From positions 62,001-126,000 of the forward strand of contig CAJVZD010000003.1 in NCBI GenBank assembly GCA_913019905.1: a DNA stretch of 64,000 bases, in the 5' to 3' direction. The position numbers and the translations under genes were made by a program. The stretch comes from an uncultured Cellvibrionales bacterium (GTDB lineage: Bacteria; Pseudomonadota; Gammaproteobacteria; Pseudomonadales; Dasaniaceae). Below are positions 15,348-24,317 of the stretch, piece after piece. Position 1 is the first letter of the stretch. The number at the start of each line of letters is the position of its first letter. The notes beneath the pieces are model-generated. The model was not told where the DNA came from. It saw nothing but the letters and a program-made list of their open reading frames with translations, and made no database searches.

Positions 15348-18237
15348 TGGGACTACGAGATTGCCAGCTTGATCGAATATCTACCAACTTGCGCCCTCGG
15401 ATATATTCTTTACAAGGAGCGCAATAAGCTGGTCTCGTATCATCCCGGCCGCCCGAGCCATACATAATGCAACTACCGTCACTACCATTAAAGTTACTGG
15501 CAGGTAGATCGCTATCCGGAACACCTGTAGCACAGTGGGGGCCTTTATGTATGGCCCTTTTGCCATTGACGAAGGGGGCTGCGGAATTGACATAAAATAC
15601 ACCGCCGTTATCAACATGCTTAGCGGCATCCATACCCGGTGGGATCTTAGATCGGCCTGCCATTATTGTCATGCCCATACTATGCCCCAGTTCGTGACAG
15701 ACCGTTGAGGAACAAGATGCGGCAGATTCTGTGCGAATAACCATGACCTGTTTGCCACTACCGGCATTGCCGTTAATGCCGTAGGTAGAATGAATTTTAA
15801 AGCGAATTCTTACTTTGCATTTATCATCGGAGAGGTCACCCACTAAATCACCGGGTAATGGCTCATCATCTCCCGGGTCTTTTGTTGGTAACTCCAATTT
15901 CAAGCCTCTGTGGTCAGCATGTTTTAACCACTCTCGCTGCATTGGTCCATGGCGCGCATTACCGCTATCATCCAAACCCGGGTGAAGAGGTAGATTTTCC
16001 TTTTGACTGTCGAAGGAGTTTTCCAGGGCTGCGATTATGTTGTCAGCTCGATTTTGCCTGCGCCGCGAACTTGATGAGCTGCCGCCATCACCCAATTGAA
16101 TATCAATCAAAAATTCCATGCCGCGATCATTTTTCTTAAGTTTGTCGCGCAGTCTTTCTGTACCAAGACAACCTTTAACGAATAGTTCTAGCTCGGTTTT
16201 TTGTGCTTGATTCAATGAAGATGCCACATGTCCAATCCTACCTCCTGTAAAGGTGATACTGTGGCTGCCGGTGATTGTGTCGTCGGGCAACTTGCATTGA
16301 ATATTAACGACTTTACTGCGATCAGTACTGCCGGCAACTGGGTTAGCACTGTTATTAACAGTATGCTCAAAGATGGGTGGCAACACATATCCATTCGGCA
16401 CCCGCGCCAGCCATTCATAATCATTGCCATCGTCACCTTGTAATTCCAAAGACAAGGCGCCATCACTAGCGGTGCTGACGTATTGCAAGTAATAGCTGCT
16501 TTCGCCATCACCCGGAACAATTCTGCCCTCGGCAACATTTAAGTCAAGCTGCCGTACGGCTGTTTTGATTGAAGAGCCATAGGCATTGTCGCAAAGGCGA
16601 ATTTGCATGCGTCGGTCGTCCACCGGAGCACTAAAGGCGATAGGGTCGTTTTGCGCCCATGCCCCGGACAATATGTATTTTTTACCGCCGTCTTGTGCAA
16701 TGAAAGCGGCATCGACAACAGTACCTTGTACTGCTTGAGCCTCCGCAAAACTGCTAGACTTGTGCAACTCATAACGAACATATGCTGCGCCCAGTCGATC
16801 CACCACATGGGTTTTTATCGAGGCGGGAATGTCGAAATAGGCATTGCCGTCGACATTCACTGCGCTGAGGGTTGGTTCCATGAAATCGGGATATATGGTC
16901 TCGTATTCCAAGCGACGCCAATTCACAATAATCAGGGTTGCGTCTTCGCAGGCCTCGGTGTTGCCAATTTTAATGGTGCAGTTGTCGCCGCCGGCTAGAC
17001 CCAATTCGAGTAGGAATTCCCCTAGCTCTTCGTCCGACTTCAGCTCGACTTTGCCCTTGTATTTTTTATTGGCCTCGACCTCTTCTCTATCGCTAAGATC
17101 GTTGCCTTCTTTCAATTCTGTTAGAGGGATATTGCGCTTGCTTTTATCCCCTGCGTCACTGTGAGCGCCAAACTCGACTTCAATAAAAGCGAATAGACCG
17201 GCCTTGCCTTGACGATTGGGCGAGTGAAGTTCTCGATCGCCAACAACACCAATTTGTACGATAACCTTTGAGTCCATGCCATCACGACCCGACTCGGTAC
17301 TATCCAGGTTGACATACTGTAGTACGGTATTGTCTTCGTCACTTTTGGCGTGAGTTTCATCGGCAAACAGTTTTTTAAGTTTGTCGTGAGCAATCCCAGC
17401 CACAGGTGCCACGAATTCAAATTTGGGGTCTTCGGGCTTGTCGCCATTTTTTAAATCGTAGGTGAAGCAAAGTTGCTTAATCCATTCCGGGTATTCCGCG
17501 GCGCCTTTCTGCGAGTTTTGTCCTGGCGCTGGTGGATCAATGGTCTTTTCAAAAACAAACATTTCAACGCGGCGATTTTGTGATTCATCGACATCATCAC
17601 CACTCTCGACTTCCGGGAAATTTTCCCCACAGCCATGAATAACCGGAACTAAATCGCTCGGTAAAGTCGTATCGTCGAGAGCCATATATTCAGTGATAAC
17701 CGCTTTACGTGTTTTTGGTCCTGATATCCCATCGACAGGATTATTACCCAGATCATGTTCACCCTTAAACGCATTCTGAAACCAGCGGATTGAATCTTCA
17801 ACGGCGTCGTTTTGAGGGGCTGAGGGGAGGGCTGTTATCATCAGCAGGGTTTCCCTGATCCCCCAGCGCTGTTTGCTTGGGGTACTGCTTGCGAATTGTT
17901 CCAGCCATTCATCGACGTTATCTTGCAGGTAAGCGGCTACTGATTTTGCGCGGCGAACTGACAAGGGGTCGTTGACCGTGCTGTCACCGGTAGTATCAGT
18001 ATGCCCAACTAAAAGAACCTCACCTTTCTCATAGCCTTTCCATAGTTCAACTAATTTTCGAATGCCTGGCATGGCGCTGGGTAAAAGAAAATTTTTGTTG
18101 GTATCAAAATGCATGCCGATAAGGCGCACACGACATACTTCAGGGCGAGAGATAAAAACATGCTCTTTTCCAGTCTCAACGCTAAAGTTCGCAGGGTTCT
18201 TATCTTTAGTATCGTGTTCGGTTTCTTCAAGTGCCAT
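15337..18237 (-). CDS. OmpA-domain / peptidoglycan-binding / zinc metallopeptidase protein, candidate T6SS effector
   Basis: The 966-residue protein has no signal peptide. Residues about 35-240 form an OmpA-C-type domain (IGMHFDTNKNFLLPSA, VGHTDTTGDSTVNDPLSVRRAKSV, ending NRRVEMFVF). It is split by an insert with a peptidoglycan-binding-1-like DGISGPKTRKAV segment. A long beta-rich middle follows. The C terminus has a gluzincin/metzincin-like site CHELGHSMG (His848, Glu849, His852), a GPHC motif that could give the third ligand, a Met-turn-like SCIMYGSG and a CAPC pair. Lack of a signal peptide with a wall-binding domain and protease is what a T6SS cargo acting in a neighbour's periplasm would show. 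It lies 3 kb from pppA and is coupled to a lipoprotein gene. The substrate is unknown. Confidence 0.7.
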   Translation of the reverse strand: MALEETEHDTKDKNPANFSVETGKEHVFISRPEVCRVRLIGMHFDTNKNFLLPSAMPGIRKLVELWKGYEKGEVLLVGHTDTTGDSTVNDPLSVRRAKSVAAYLQDNVDEWLEQFASSTPSKQRWGIRETLLMITALPSAPQNDAVEDSIRWFQNAFKGEHDLGNNPVDGISGPKTRKAVITEYMALDDTTLPSDLVPVIHGCGENFPEVESGDDVDESQNRRVEMFVFEKTIDPPAPGQNSQKGAAEYPEWIKQLCFTYDLKNGDKPEDPKFEFVAPVAGIAHDKLKKLFADETHAKSDEDNTVLQYVNLDSTESGRDGMDSKVIVQIGVVGDRELHSPNRQGKAGLFAFIEVEFGAHSDAGDKSKRNIPLTELKEGNDLSDREEVEANKKYKGKVELKSDEELGEFLLELGLAGGDNCTIKIGNTEACEDATLIIVNWRRLEYETIYPDFMEPTLSAVNVDGNAYFDIPASIKTHVVDRLGAAYVRYELHKSSSFAEAQAVQGTVVDAAFIAQDGGKKYILSGAWAQNDPIAFSAPVDDRRMQIRLCDNAYGSSIKTAVRQLDLNVAEGRIVPGDGESSYYLQYVSTASDGALSLELQGDDGNDYEWLARVPNGYVLPPIFEHTVNNSANPVAGSTDRSKVVNIQCKLPDDTITGSHSITFTGGRIGHVASSLNQAQKTELELFVKGCLGTERLRDKLKKNDRGMEFLIDIQLGDGGSSSSSRRRQNRADNIIAALENSFDSQKENLPLHPGLDDSGNARHGPMQREWLKHADHRGLKLELPTKDPGDDEPLPGDLVGDLSDDKCKVRIRFKIHSTYGINGNAGSGKQVMVIRTESAASCSSTVCHELGHSMGMTIMAGRSKIPPGMDAAKHVDNGGVFYVNSAAPFVNGKRAIHKGPHCATGVPDSDLPASNFNGSDGSCIMYGSGGRDDTRPAYCAPCKEYIRGRKLVDIRSSWQSRSPNDY

Positions 18238-18385
18238 TGTTACGCCGTAGTAAGTCCCGTTGCAGGGAAGTGAATTAGTGATCTATAAGTTTTTATAACT
18301 TCTCCGTTTTATTCACCTTCTCATTTGAATTTTCTTAGAACGCCTTTGTTGATTTACGATAGAGAGCGACTGAACTTCTATTGAG

Positions 18386-19684
18386 TTATGCAGCCGTCTC
18401 TTGAGCGTCAGCTTGTAAGCGGCATCGTTTTAATTTTGGGAAGCTGACTTTGCAATCACCTTCCGGAATATCGTCGATTTTGGCAATCCCCGAAGCGTTA
18501 GTTTTGCCTTTATGGGTTTTACCATCGGGTGTAGTAATCTCATATTCCTCATTGGCGATTGCTTTCTTCTTAACATCAATCAACTTAATGCTGACCCAGG
18601 TTTTGACCTCAACTGGTTCTTCAGATTGCTCGACCACTTTAGGTTGCACTTCTTCGATAGGCTGCTCGACAACTGTCGCTTGTTCTTCAGGCTGTGGTGG
18701 TTTGATTTCCTTCGTGCCAGATTTGAATGGCCCCGGCCTAACGATGACTTGCTTAGATATTTTCAGTAATTGTTCAGCGACATTAACAAATACGCCGCTG
18801 TAAGGTGTGCTGATGTTCGTTATCGCTGTTTTTCCTTGCTTGGCGGTGGTGCTTGTTGTTAATAAGATTGCCAATAAAACCTCAAAGGCTGCGCCGTACT
18901 TTGCCTGTGGTAAATTTGCATGGGTTTGCACGCCCATATACCCCAATGAAAATTTCCGTATCATTAGAGAAACCTTTGTGTCTCCCACTAAGATCCAGGC
19001 GCTGTGCCAAGCCTCGCTAAACTGGTCGGCATCGATTTTTCCAGGACTAAGGCCGAGCGCCTTAACAATTATTCTGTAGTCTTTTATGTTCGCTCGTTTC
19101 AAGTAGTCCGCCACCAAACCCAAATCATCGTCAGGTAAATTCTCCGCGGCCTGACGATTGTACTCATCCAGGGCATTTTCAATTTGGCGTTTTATGTGCC
19201 AGAGGGGACTGAGTACGCTGTTACATTCAGCAAACCAGGCTTTTAGATTGGCGCCGCTATCAACAAGCCCCGTGGCGCTATCACCACTGCTCTTTCCAGA
19301 TCCGCCTGAGAAACTGTCTATAGCAAGTAATTTTTTAAATTCGCCATCGATATCCAGGGTCATTTCGCCGACGGTTTGTTGTTTATCTTGTGTGGCCGTG
19401 TCTTCACTGCTCGCATCTAGCGATTGTTTATAGATGCAGAGCGCCCCTTGCTCAAACAAATCAGATAGGCCGCCCAGTGATGTGATGGCGATACGGTGGG
19501 TATGGTAGGAAAAATGCTTTCTTAATTTCTCAAGTTGCAGGGAATCGAAACGCTGCAGTAAAGGGCCCGCTTGACCAGGAGTAAAATGAAGCCGTTGCCA
19601 CGCATTACCCGGATTGCCAGACCCCGGCGACAGACTTACTTTGAACGGCCTTCCATAGCGATCACTCAGAGTAAAGGTAGACAT
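18386..19684 (-). CDS. Conserved protein with C-terminal carrier-type beta domain, probable T6SS tip/effector adaptor
   Basis: The 432-residue protein ends with a beta-sandwich domain: WVSIKLIDVKKKAIANEEYE, then TPDGKTHKGKTNASGIAKID and EGDCKVSFPKL. I know this domain from proteins encoded next to vgrG/PAAR and T6SS effectors, where it appears to link cargo to the tip. A Pro/Glu/Val-rich linker (about 320-365) precedes it. The N-terminal region (1-310) is helical and not assigned. It is the first gene of the minus-strand trio, 148 bases upstream of the OmpA-metallopeptidase gene, so co-transcription is likely. Loading or stabilising that protein is a reasonable but untested role. Confidence 0.55.
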   Translation of the reverse strand: MSTFTLSDRYGRPFKVSLSPGSGNPGNAWQRLHFTPGQAGPLLQRFDSLQLEKLRKHFSYHTHRIAITSLGGLSDLFEQGALCIYKQSLDASSEDTATQDKQQTVGEMTLDIDGEFKKLLAIDSFSGGSGKSSGDSATGLVDSGANLKAWFAECNSVLSPLWHIKRQIENALDEYNRQAAENLPDDDLGLVADYLKRANIKDYRIIVKALGLSPGKIDADQFSEAWHSAWILVGDTKVSLMIRKFSLGYMGVQTHANLPQAKYGAAFEVLLAILLTTSTTAKQGKTAITNISTPYSGVFVNVAEQLLKISKQVIVRPGPFKSGTKEIKPPQPEEQATVVEQPIEEVQPKVVEQSEEPVEVKTWVSIKLIDVKKKAIANEEYEITTPDGKTHKGKTNASGIAKIDDIPEGDCKVSFPKLKRCRLQADAQETAA

Positions 19685-20138
19685 GGTTCTTCCGTGGCCT
19701 TATTGATAAATAATGTTTTACTTATGCGATCGCCTAAAGACCGAGCCATACGCTCGATAAACACGAAAATGGGTTGGGAAAAGCTCTTATATCAGCCCAT
19801 TGACTGAATTATGTACGCCGCTGATTGTAGAGAACTGTGTTCCGATTATCAAAAACTATTTTGCAGAATTTAAATGAGTGCGAGTATTTCCTTGTGTTAT
19901 CACCTTCGAAGGCGTCACCTTAGAAGAATAGCCTCGAGTGATCGTTTTTGTATTTCCTTCGGGGCGAACTGCAAAGGACTGCTATGATGATCGAGGCGGT
20001 TAGGCATTCAGGTATTGTCTGGCAATTGGCGACCGGCTCGAAGCTCGATTTTAAATCCGGTTCACGGCATGCATGCACGAGCTTTGCGGTCTATATTAAG
20101 CATCAGCATAATTGTTATTCATAGAAAAGGAGTGTGGT
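19685..20138. other. Divergent intergenic region, no gene seen
   Basis: This 454-base stretch separates the start of the effector-like minus-strand trio from the LLM oxidoreductase gene, so it should hold promoters in both directions. I see a GCATGCATGC palindrome near 20070 but no recognisable operator, RNA gene or coding frame. Confidence 0.4.
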
Positions 20139-20999
20139 ATGAAAATTGGTCTTATTCCCGTCAATATAGGAGTTGAATCCGTCGATCAAATGGTTGGTCT
20201 GGCTCAGTTTGCCGAGTCAGTTGGTGTCGAGTCGGCATGGACTTTCGAGCACGCTATGGTGCCGATCAACTACGAGTCTAAATATCCCTATAGTCCCAAC
20301 GGCAAAATGGGAGGCAAGCCCGACGCTAATTTCGTCGATCCGCTGATTGCGCTGACAGCAATTGCCGCGAATACGAAGACTTTGCGCCTGGGTACGGGTG
20401 TCAATATTGTCTCTCAGGCCAACCCCTTACTATTGGCAAAACAAGCCGCCAGCCTGGATTTTATTTCAAATGGCCGTTTCATGTTGGGGGCGGGCATTGG
20501 CTGGTTGAAAGAAGAATTTGACGCGATGGGCGTTCCGTTTGAAAGGCGTGGCGCCAGATTCGATGATTACATGGTGGCAATGAAGAAAGTCTGGTCCGGA
20601 GATGTAGTTGAGCACCAAAGTGATTTTATCCAGTGGTCAGGATTTCAGAGCTACCCGGTGCCAGTTCAAAAACCGGGTGTGCCGATTATTATGGGTGGTA
20701 CCAAGGGCAAAATTTATGAGCGCATCGCTAAACACGGCGACGGTTGGTTTGCCCCTACGCTTAACGCGGCCTCGCTATCGCCGCTTCTTGAACCCCTTAA
20801 GGTAAGTTGCGCCGAGATTGGGCGAGACTACGAAACAGTCGAGATCACCTCGATGTGGGATACTCAAGGCGGGTTGGACGCCATTAAAGCTTTTGAAGAT
20901 ATCGGCGTTTCCCGTGTCATTGTCCCTGTCTTTGCCTTACAGGGCGATCCGGTTGCTGGTTTAACTAAAATCGGAGACGAGATTATATCTAAGCTATGA
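20139..20999 (+). CDS. LLM-class (luciferase-like) flavin or F420-dependent oxidoreductase
   Basis: The 286-residue TIM-barrel protein starts at an ATG with AAGGAG six bases upstream (20127-20132); an earlier TTG in frame has no ribosome site. The motifs are typical of the TIGR03619-like subgroup: GLIPVNIG at the N terminus, SAWTFEHAMVP, DPLIALTAIAANTKTLRLGTGVNIV, FMLGAGIGWLKEEFDAMG and PIIMGGTKGKIYERIAKHGDGWF. The family catalyses oxidation or reduction with FMN or F420; many members outside actinobacteria probably use FMN. It stands alone, followed by a terminator. Confidence 0.85.
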   Translation: MKIGLIPVNIGVESVDQMVGLAQFAESVGVESAWTFEHAMVPINYESKYPYSPNGKMGGKPDANFVDPLIALTAIAANTKTLRLGTGVNIVSQANPLLLAKQAASLDFISNGRFMLGAGIGWLKEEFDAMGVPFERRGARFDDYMVAMKKVWSGDVVEHQSDFIQWSGFQSYPVPVQKPGVPIIMGGTKGKIYERIAKHGDGWFAPTLNAASLSPLLEPLKVSCAEIGRDYETVEITSMWDTQGGLDAIKAFEDIGVSRVIVPVFALQGDPVAGLTKIGDEIISKL

Positions 21000-21012
21000 T
21001 GTTGTCGTCATA

Positions 21013-21070
21013 GGGGTTAATTTTGTTGCGCATAAGTGCGCCGGACGAACCCCGTTATGCGACTTTTTTT
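21013..21070 (+). terminator. Terminator with interleaved stems after the LLM gene
   Basis: CGCATAA (21029-21035) pairs with TTATGCG (21055-21061), followed by AC and seven T. A second pairing, GGGGTT (21013-21018) with AACCCC (21048-21053), interleaves with it, giving an H-type pseudoknot topology or two alternative folds. Confidence 0.65.
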
Positions 21071-21313
21071 CAGATTCGACAAGGGGGCGAGTGAGGCTTG
21101 TTGGCTGATCAAGAATGAAGCCGTGATGGTGTGCTCTCGAGCTTTAAAGGTAAACATGTTAGATACATTTGTATATGCAAACCATTAAAACTATATTGTG
21201 GGTATGTGCCTAGATATATTATCCAATTCCTCACTAACTGTTTTTACAGCGGAAGCTTTTATGTCAATTCACCACCCTCAACGAATAGCCCTCAAATTGC
21301 GGACAGACACATC

Positions 21314-22102
21314 ATGGTGGAAATGACACAACTGCTTAATGTCACGCAGGCGGGCTATAGTGATATAGGGCAGATAAGAAAAGAGAACGAAGACTTTCTT
21401 GTAAGTTATCAAAGTCCCAATAATGATTTTGTTTTTACCGTTGTAGCCGATGGCATGGGTGGATACACAGGTGGAGCGGTGGCGAGTATGATAGCCGCAA
21501 ATACGGTGTCGGAGCGGTTGCAGGCAGGTCTTCCGCAGGTGAGTCCTTCGAGTAGTGTTGGTATCGTTGAGCAAATGAAGCAACATCTCGAATACGCCAT
21601 AAGGCAGTCTAATCAGCAGGTCATGGATTACAAGATTACTCGTCCGGAATTGGCGGGAATGGGCACAACCTTGGTTATTGCCATTATTTTTGGACAGCAT
21701 TTACTGGTGGCTAACGTGGGCGATTCTCGGGCCTATTTGTATGCTGGCTGGAAGCTTCAGCAGATTAGTAAAGATCACTCGATTATTCAGGAGCTTATCG
21801 ATAGTGGCGTAATGACTGCGGAGATGGCGAGAAATGATAGTCAGCGGAACCAGCTGACACAGGCAGTCGGTGTGGCCGACGATTTTTTGATTAATTTTGC
21901 GCAGTTTTCGCTCGAGGGCCCAGGTTTACTGCTACTTTGTTCAGATGGACTGACAGAATATCTCGATTTGAGCTCTATTGAGGCTGAATTGGCGAGAGGG
22001 CTTCCAGCGTCTCAAAGTTGTCATCGTCTAATAGAGGCTGCAAATCATCTCGGCGGCAAGGATAATATTACGGTTGCCATTGTCGAATATGGCGGTTATT
22101 GA
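21314..22102 (+). CDS. pppA: PP2C-family protein phosphatase, T6SS regulator PppA
   Basis: The start is placed at ATG 21314 (262 residues); the open frame runs further upstream but with no phosphatase-like sequence, and an ATG three codons later is an alternative. PP2C motifs are visible: GQIRKENEDFLV, VVADGMGGYTGGAVAS, GMGTTLVIAII, ANVGDSRAYLY, SKDHSIIQELID, LLCSDGLTEYL and GGKDNITVAIVEY. In the threonine phosphorylation pathway of T6SSs, PppA dephosphorylates the FHA protein and shuts down or repositions the machine, opposing the kinase PpkA. It is directly followed by the FHA gene, but no PpkA gene is in the window. Confidence 0.9.
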   Translation: MVEMTQLLNVTQAGYSDIGQIRKENEDFLVSYQSPNNDFVFTVVADGMGGYTGGAVASMIAANTVSERLQAGLPQVSPSSSVGIVEQMKQHLEYAIRQSNQQVMDYKITRPELAGMGTTLVIAIIFGQHLLVANVGDSRAYLYAGWKLQQISKDHSIIQELIDSGVMTAEMARNDSQRNQLTQAVGVADDFLINFAQFSLEGPGLLLLCSDGLTEYLDLSSIEAELARGLPASQSCHRLIEAANHLGGKDNITVAIVEYGGY

Positions 22103-22278
22103 TGTGACGTTTCGATCGGAGAAGTCCTTTTTCAGCTTTGCTGTCGTAGCAAAATACGCTGTTATGGATTAGACTCATTGTCTTTGTTGAATGTGAAAGA
22201 CCAGTAATATTTAAGCGGCTCTAGCCAATACTTTTAATTGTCAAATAACAAGAATTAACAAACCCAGAATAGTTATCA

Positions 22279-23730
22279 ATGAAACTAAAGCTAACTGTAG
22301 TCAACGCCCCTCCCAGCAATCCAATTGCGGGACAGATATTTATGCTAGAAAACGGAGAGTCGATCGGTCGGGCGTCCAGTAATAATATGGTTTTGCAAGA
22401 CGAGTATCGCGTCATTTCTTCGCGACATGCCGAGGTTAACTTGCAGGGCGACCAGTTTGTGTTGGTCGATCTCAGTAGCAACGGTACGTTTATCAATAGC
22501 GATGCGCAATCCATTGGGAAAGGTAATGTTGCGCCGGTTAACAGTGGCGATTTACTCATTATCGGTGATTACCAGTTTAGTGTTGAAGTCGAAGCGGCTT
22601 CGGCCTCCGCCTTGCCCGATGGGCTTGGTGCCGTTGATTTTTTAGATGCGCCTGCACCTCTTGCAGATTTTAAGACGGAGCAGAGCAATTCTCCATCTTC
22701 ACCTGCACCGCAAACGCTTTCCGATAGCGGTGGTTTAGACGATTTTGACCATTTCTTCGAGCCTTCGCAAACCCCTCAGCAGGCTGATCCATGGAATAAT
22801 ATTAGCTCTGGCGCCAATTCGGGTGTCGATCCGTTGGCATCTCTCGAGCAAAAGACCTCAACTGATCCTCTCGCCGCTTTTGAGAAGCCTACGCTAGGCT
22901 CTAATGTACTCAGTGATGCGGAAGAGGACAAGTGGTGGGAGGAGTCTCAAATCGGTCCGGCCAACAGTGCTGCCATGCCTGAAATTAGAGTGGCGCCAGA
23001 GCTAACGCCTCCCGAGCCGGCGCCGTTGGCGGCACCTCCGATTGCTCCGCCTATAGTTGCACCAAGCCCCGCGCCACCTATTGTTGCTGCACCTACGGCA
23101 GTACCGATGGCTGCTCCCGCTGCTGCACCTGCTCCTGTTGGAGTGCAGTCAGCTGAAATGGCATCATTGTTGGGGTTGCACGGTTTAACGGAAGAGCAAA
23201 CGGCAGCGGTGGTGCCTAGTAGTGCTGCGATTGTCAATATAGCAGTGGAAAATCTTGTCGGCTTGTTGCAGGCTCGCGCCAGTATTAAGAATGAATTACG
23301 GGCCTCACGAACGGTGATAATGACTACGGGAAATAATCCCTTAAAATTTTCAGCGGGTGCTGGCGATGCTTTACAGGCGATGTTCGCCACGAGAAGTGAA
23401 GCGTTCGTTCAGCCGGAAAAGGCCGTACAAGAAGGCTTTGAAGATGTTGCGGACCATCAAGTTGCCGTTCTTTACGCGATGAAGTCTGCATTTAATTATA
23501 TGCTTTCTCAGTTTAGTCCCGCTAAGTTAGAGTCACAGTTAGGTTCCGATCGTAAAGGCGTTTTGGGTAACCGCAAGGCCAAAATATGGGAGAACTATTT
23601 CGGCTATTTTGAAGAGTTACAAAAAGACCAGGAAACAAGTTACGATCAGTTGTTTGGCGATGCATTTGCCGAAGCTTATGAGGCAAAATTAGAAGAATTA
23701 AAATCAACCCGGCGTTCGAATCGACAATAA
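22279..23730 (+). CDS. tagH: T6SS-associated FHA-domain protein TagH
   Basis: The 483-residue protein has an N-terminal forkhead-associated domain (about residues 1-95: GESIGRASSNNMVLQD, VISSRHAEVNLQG, LVDLSSNGTFINS). It binds phosphothreonine. A Pro/Ala-rich linker (about 230-290, many APP repeats) follows, then a helical C-terminal domain with FSAGAGDALQAMF and FGDAFAEAYEAKLEELK, the signature of TagH/Fha1 (VI_FHA). In Pseudomonas, Fha1 is phosphorylated by PpkA and dephosphorylated by PppA, which licenses T6SS assembly. It lies between pppA and tssJ. The linker is low-complexity and proline-rich, as usual. Confidence 0.92.
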   Translation: MKLKLTVVNAPPSNPIAGQIFMLENGESIGRASSNNMVLQDEYRVISSRHAEVNLQGDQFVLVDLSSNGTFINSDAQSIGKGNVAPVNSGDLLIIGDYQFSVEVEAASASALPDGLGAVDFLDAPAPLADFKTEQSNSPSSPAPQTLSDSGGLDDFDHFFEPSQTPQQADPWNNISSGANSGVDPLASLEQKTSTDPLAAFEKPTLGSNVLSDAEEDKWWEESQIGPANSAAMPEIRVAPELTPPEPAPLAAPPIAPPIVAPSPAPPIVAAPTAVPMAAPAAAPAPVGVQSAEMASLLGLHGLTEEQTAAVVPSSAAIVNIAVENLVGLLQARASIKNELRASRTVIMTTGNNPLKFSAGAGDALQAMFATRSEAFVQPEKAVQEGFEDVADHQVAVLYAMKSAFNYMLSQFSPAKLESQLGSDRKGVLGNRKAKIWENYFGYFEELQKDQETSYDQLFGDAFAEAYEAKLEELKSTRRSNRQ

Positions 23731-23798
23731 ATGAAAATTTTGACATTGGTTTGCCCACAGTTTAGTTGTTGTTTAATAAATATAAAATAGGATCTACC

Positions 23799-24287
23799 AT
23801 GATGAAGTTGTACTCAGTTATACGCCTAGTGATCGTTGGTATAATCGTTCTCGCTATGGTCGGGTGTGGCACGACGCGCGAACTGCTCGATTCCAAAACA
23901 GCCGTTAACCTTACCTTTATTACCTCTAAGGATCTCAATCCTGATCAGGACGGCAGACCGAGTCCGATCATCATTAAGGTTTTTGCCTTAACAGGTGATC
24001 GACAGTTTAAGCGAGAGGATTTTCTTAGCCTTTACGAGGATCCAGCGGAGAGACTCGGTTCGGATTTGATTGAAACTTATGAGTTAAGAGAGTTCTCTCC
24101 TGATGAGACTCGCGTCGAAAATATCCCCTTGACCCCGGACACCCGGTTTATTGGCGTGATGGCGGCATTTGTACAGTATGATAGAGCTGACGCTTTGATG
24201 ATATTGCCTGTAACATCCCGTAAAACCATGAACTATACTATCAGGGCTGAGCGATTGCGTATTCGTGATATGAACGATAATATTTAA
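23799..24287 (+). CDS. tssJ: T6SS outer-membrane lipoprotein TssJ
   Basis: The start is ATG 23799 with AGGA six bases upstream, giving 162 residues. A lipoprotein signal with lipobox AMVGC (Cys23) is followed by a small beta-sandwich: VNLTFITSKDLNPDQDGRPSPIIIKVFAL, FKREDFLSLYEDP and MNYTIRAERLRI at the end. TssJ anchors in the outer membrane and holds the TssLM complex. The RPSPI segment is the usual loop that contacts TssM. It is followed 30 bases later by tssK. Confidence 0.93.
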   Translation: MMKLYSVIRLVIVGIIVLAMVGCGTTRELLDSKTAVNLTFITSKDLNPDQDGRPSPIIIKVFALTGDRQFKREDFLSLYEDPAERLGSDLIETYELREFSPDETRVENIPLTPDTRFIGVMAAFVQYDRADALMILPVTSRKTMNYTIRAERLRIRDMNDNI

Positions 24288-24317
24288 GACTTTCCCTTTG
24301 ATCTGGAAAACCCTTTA

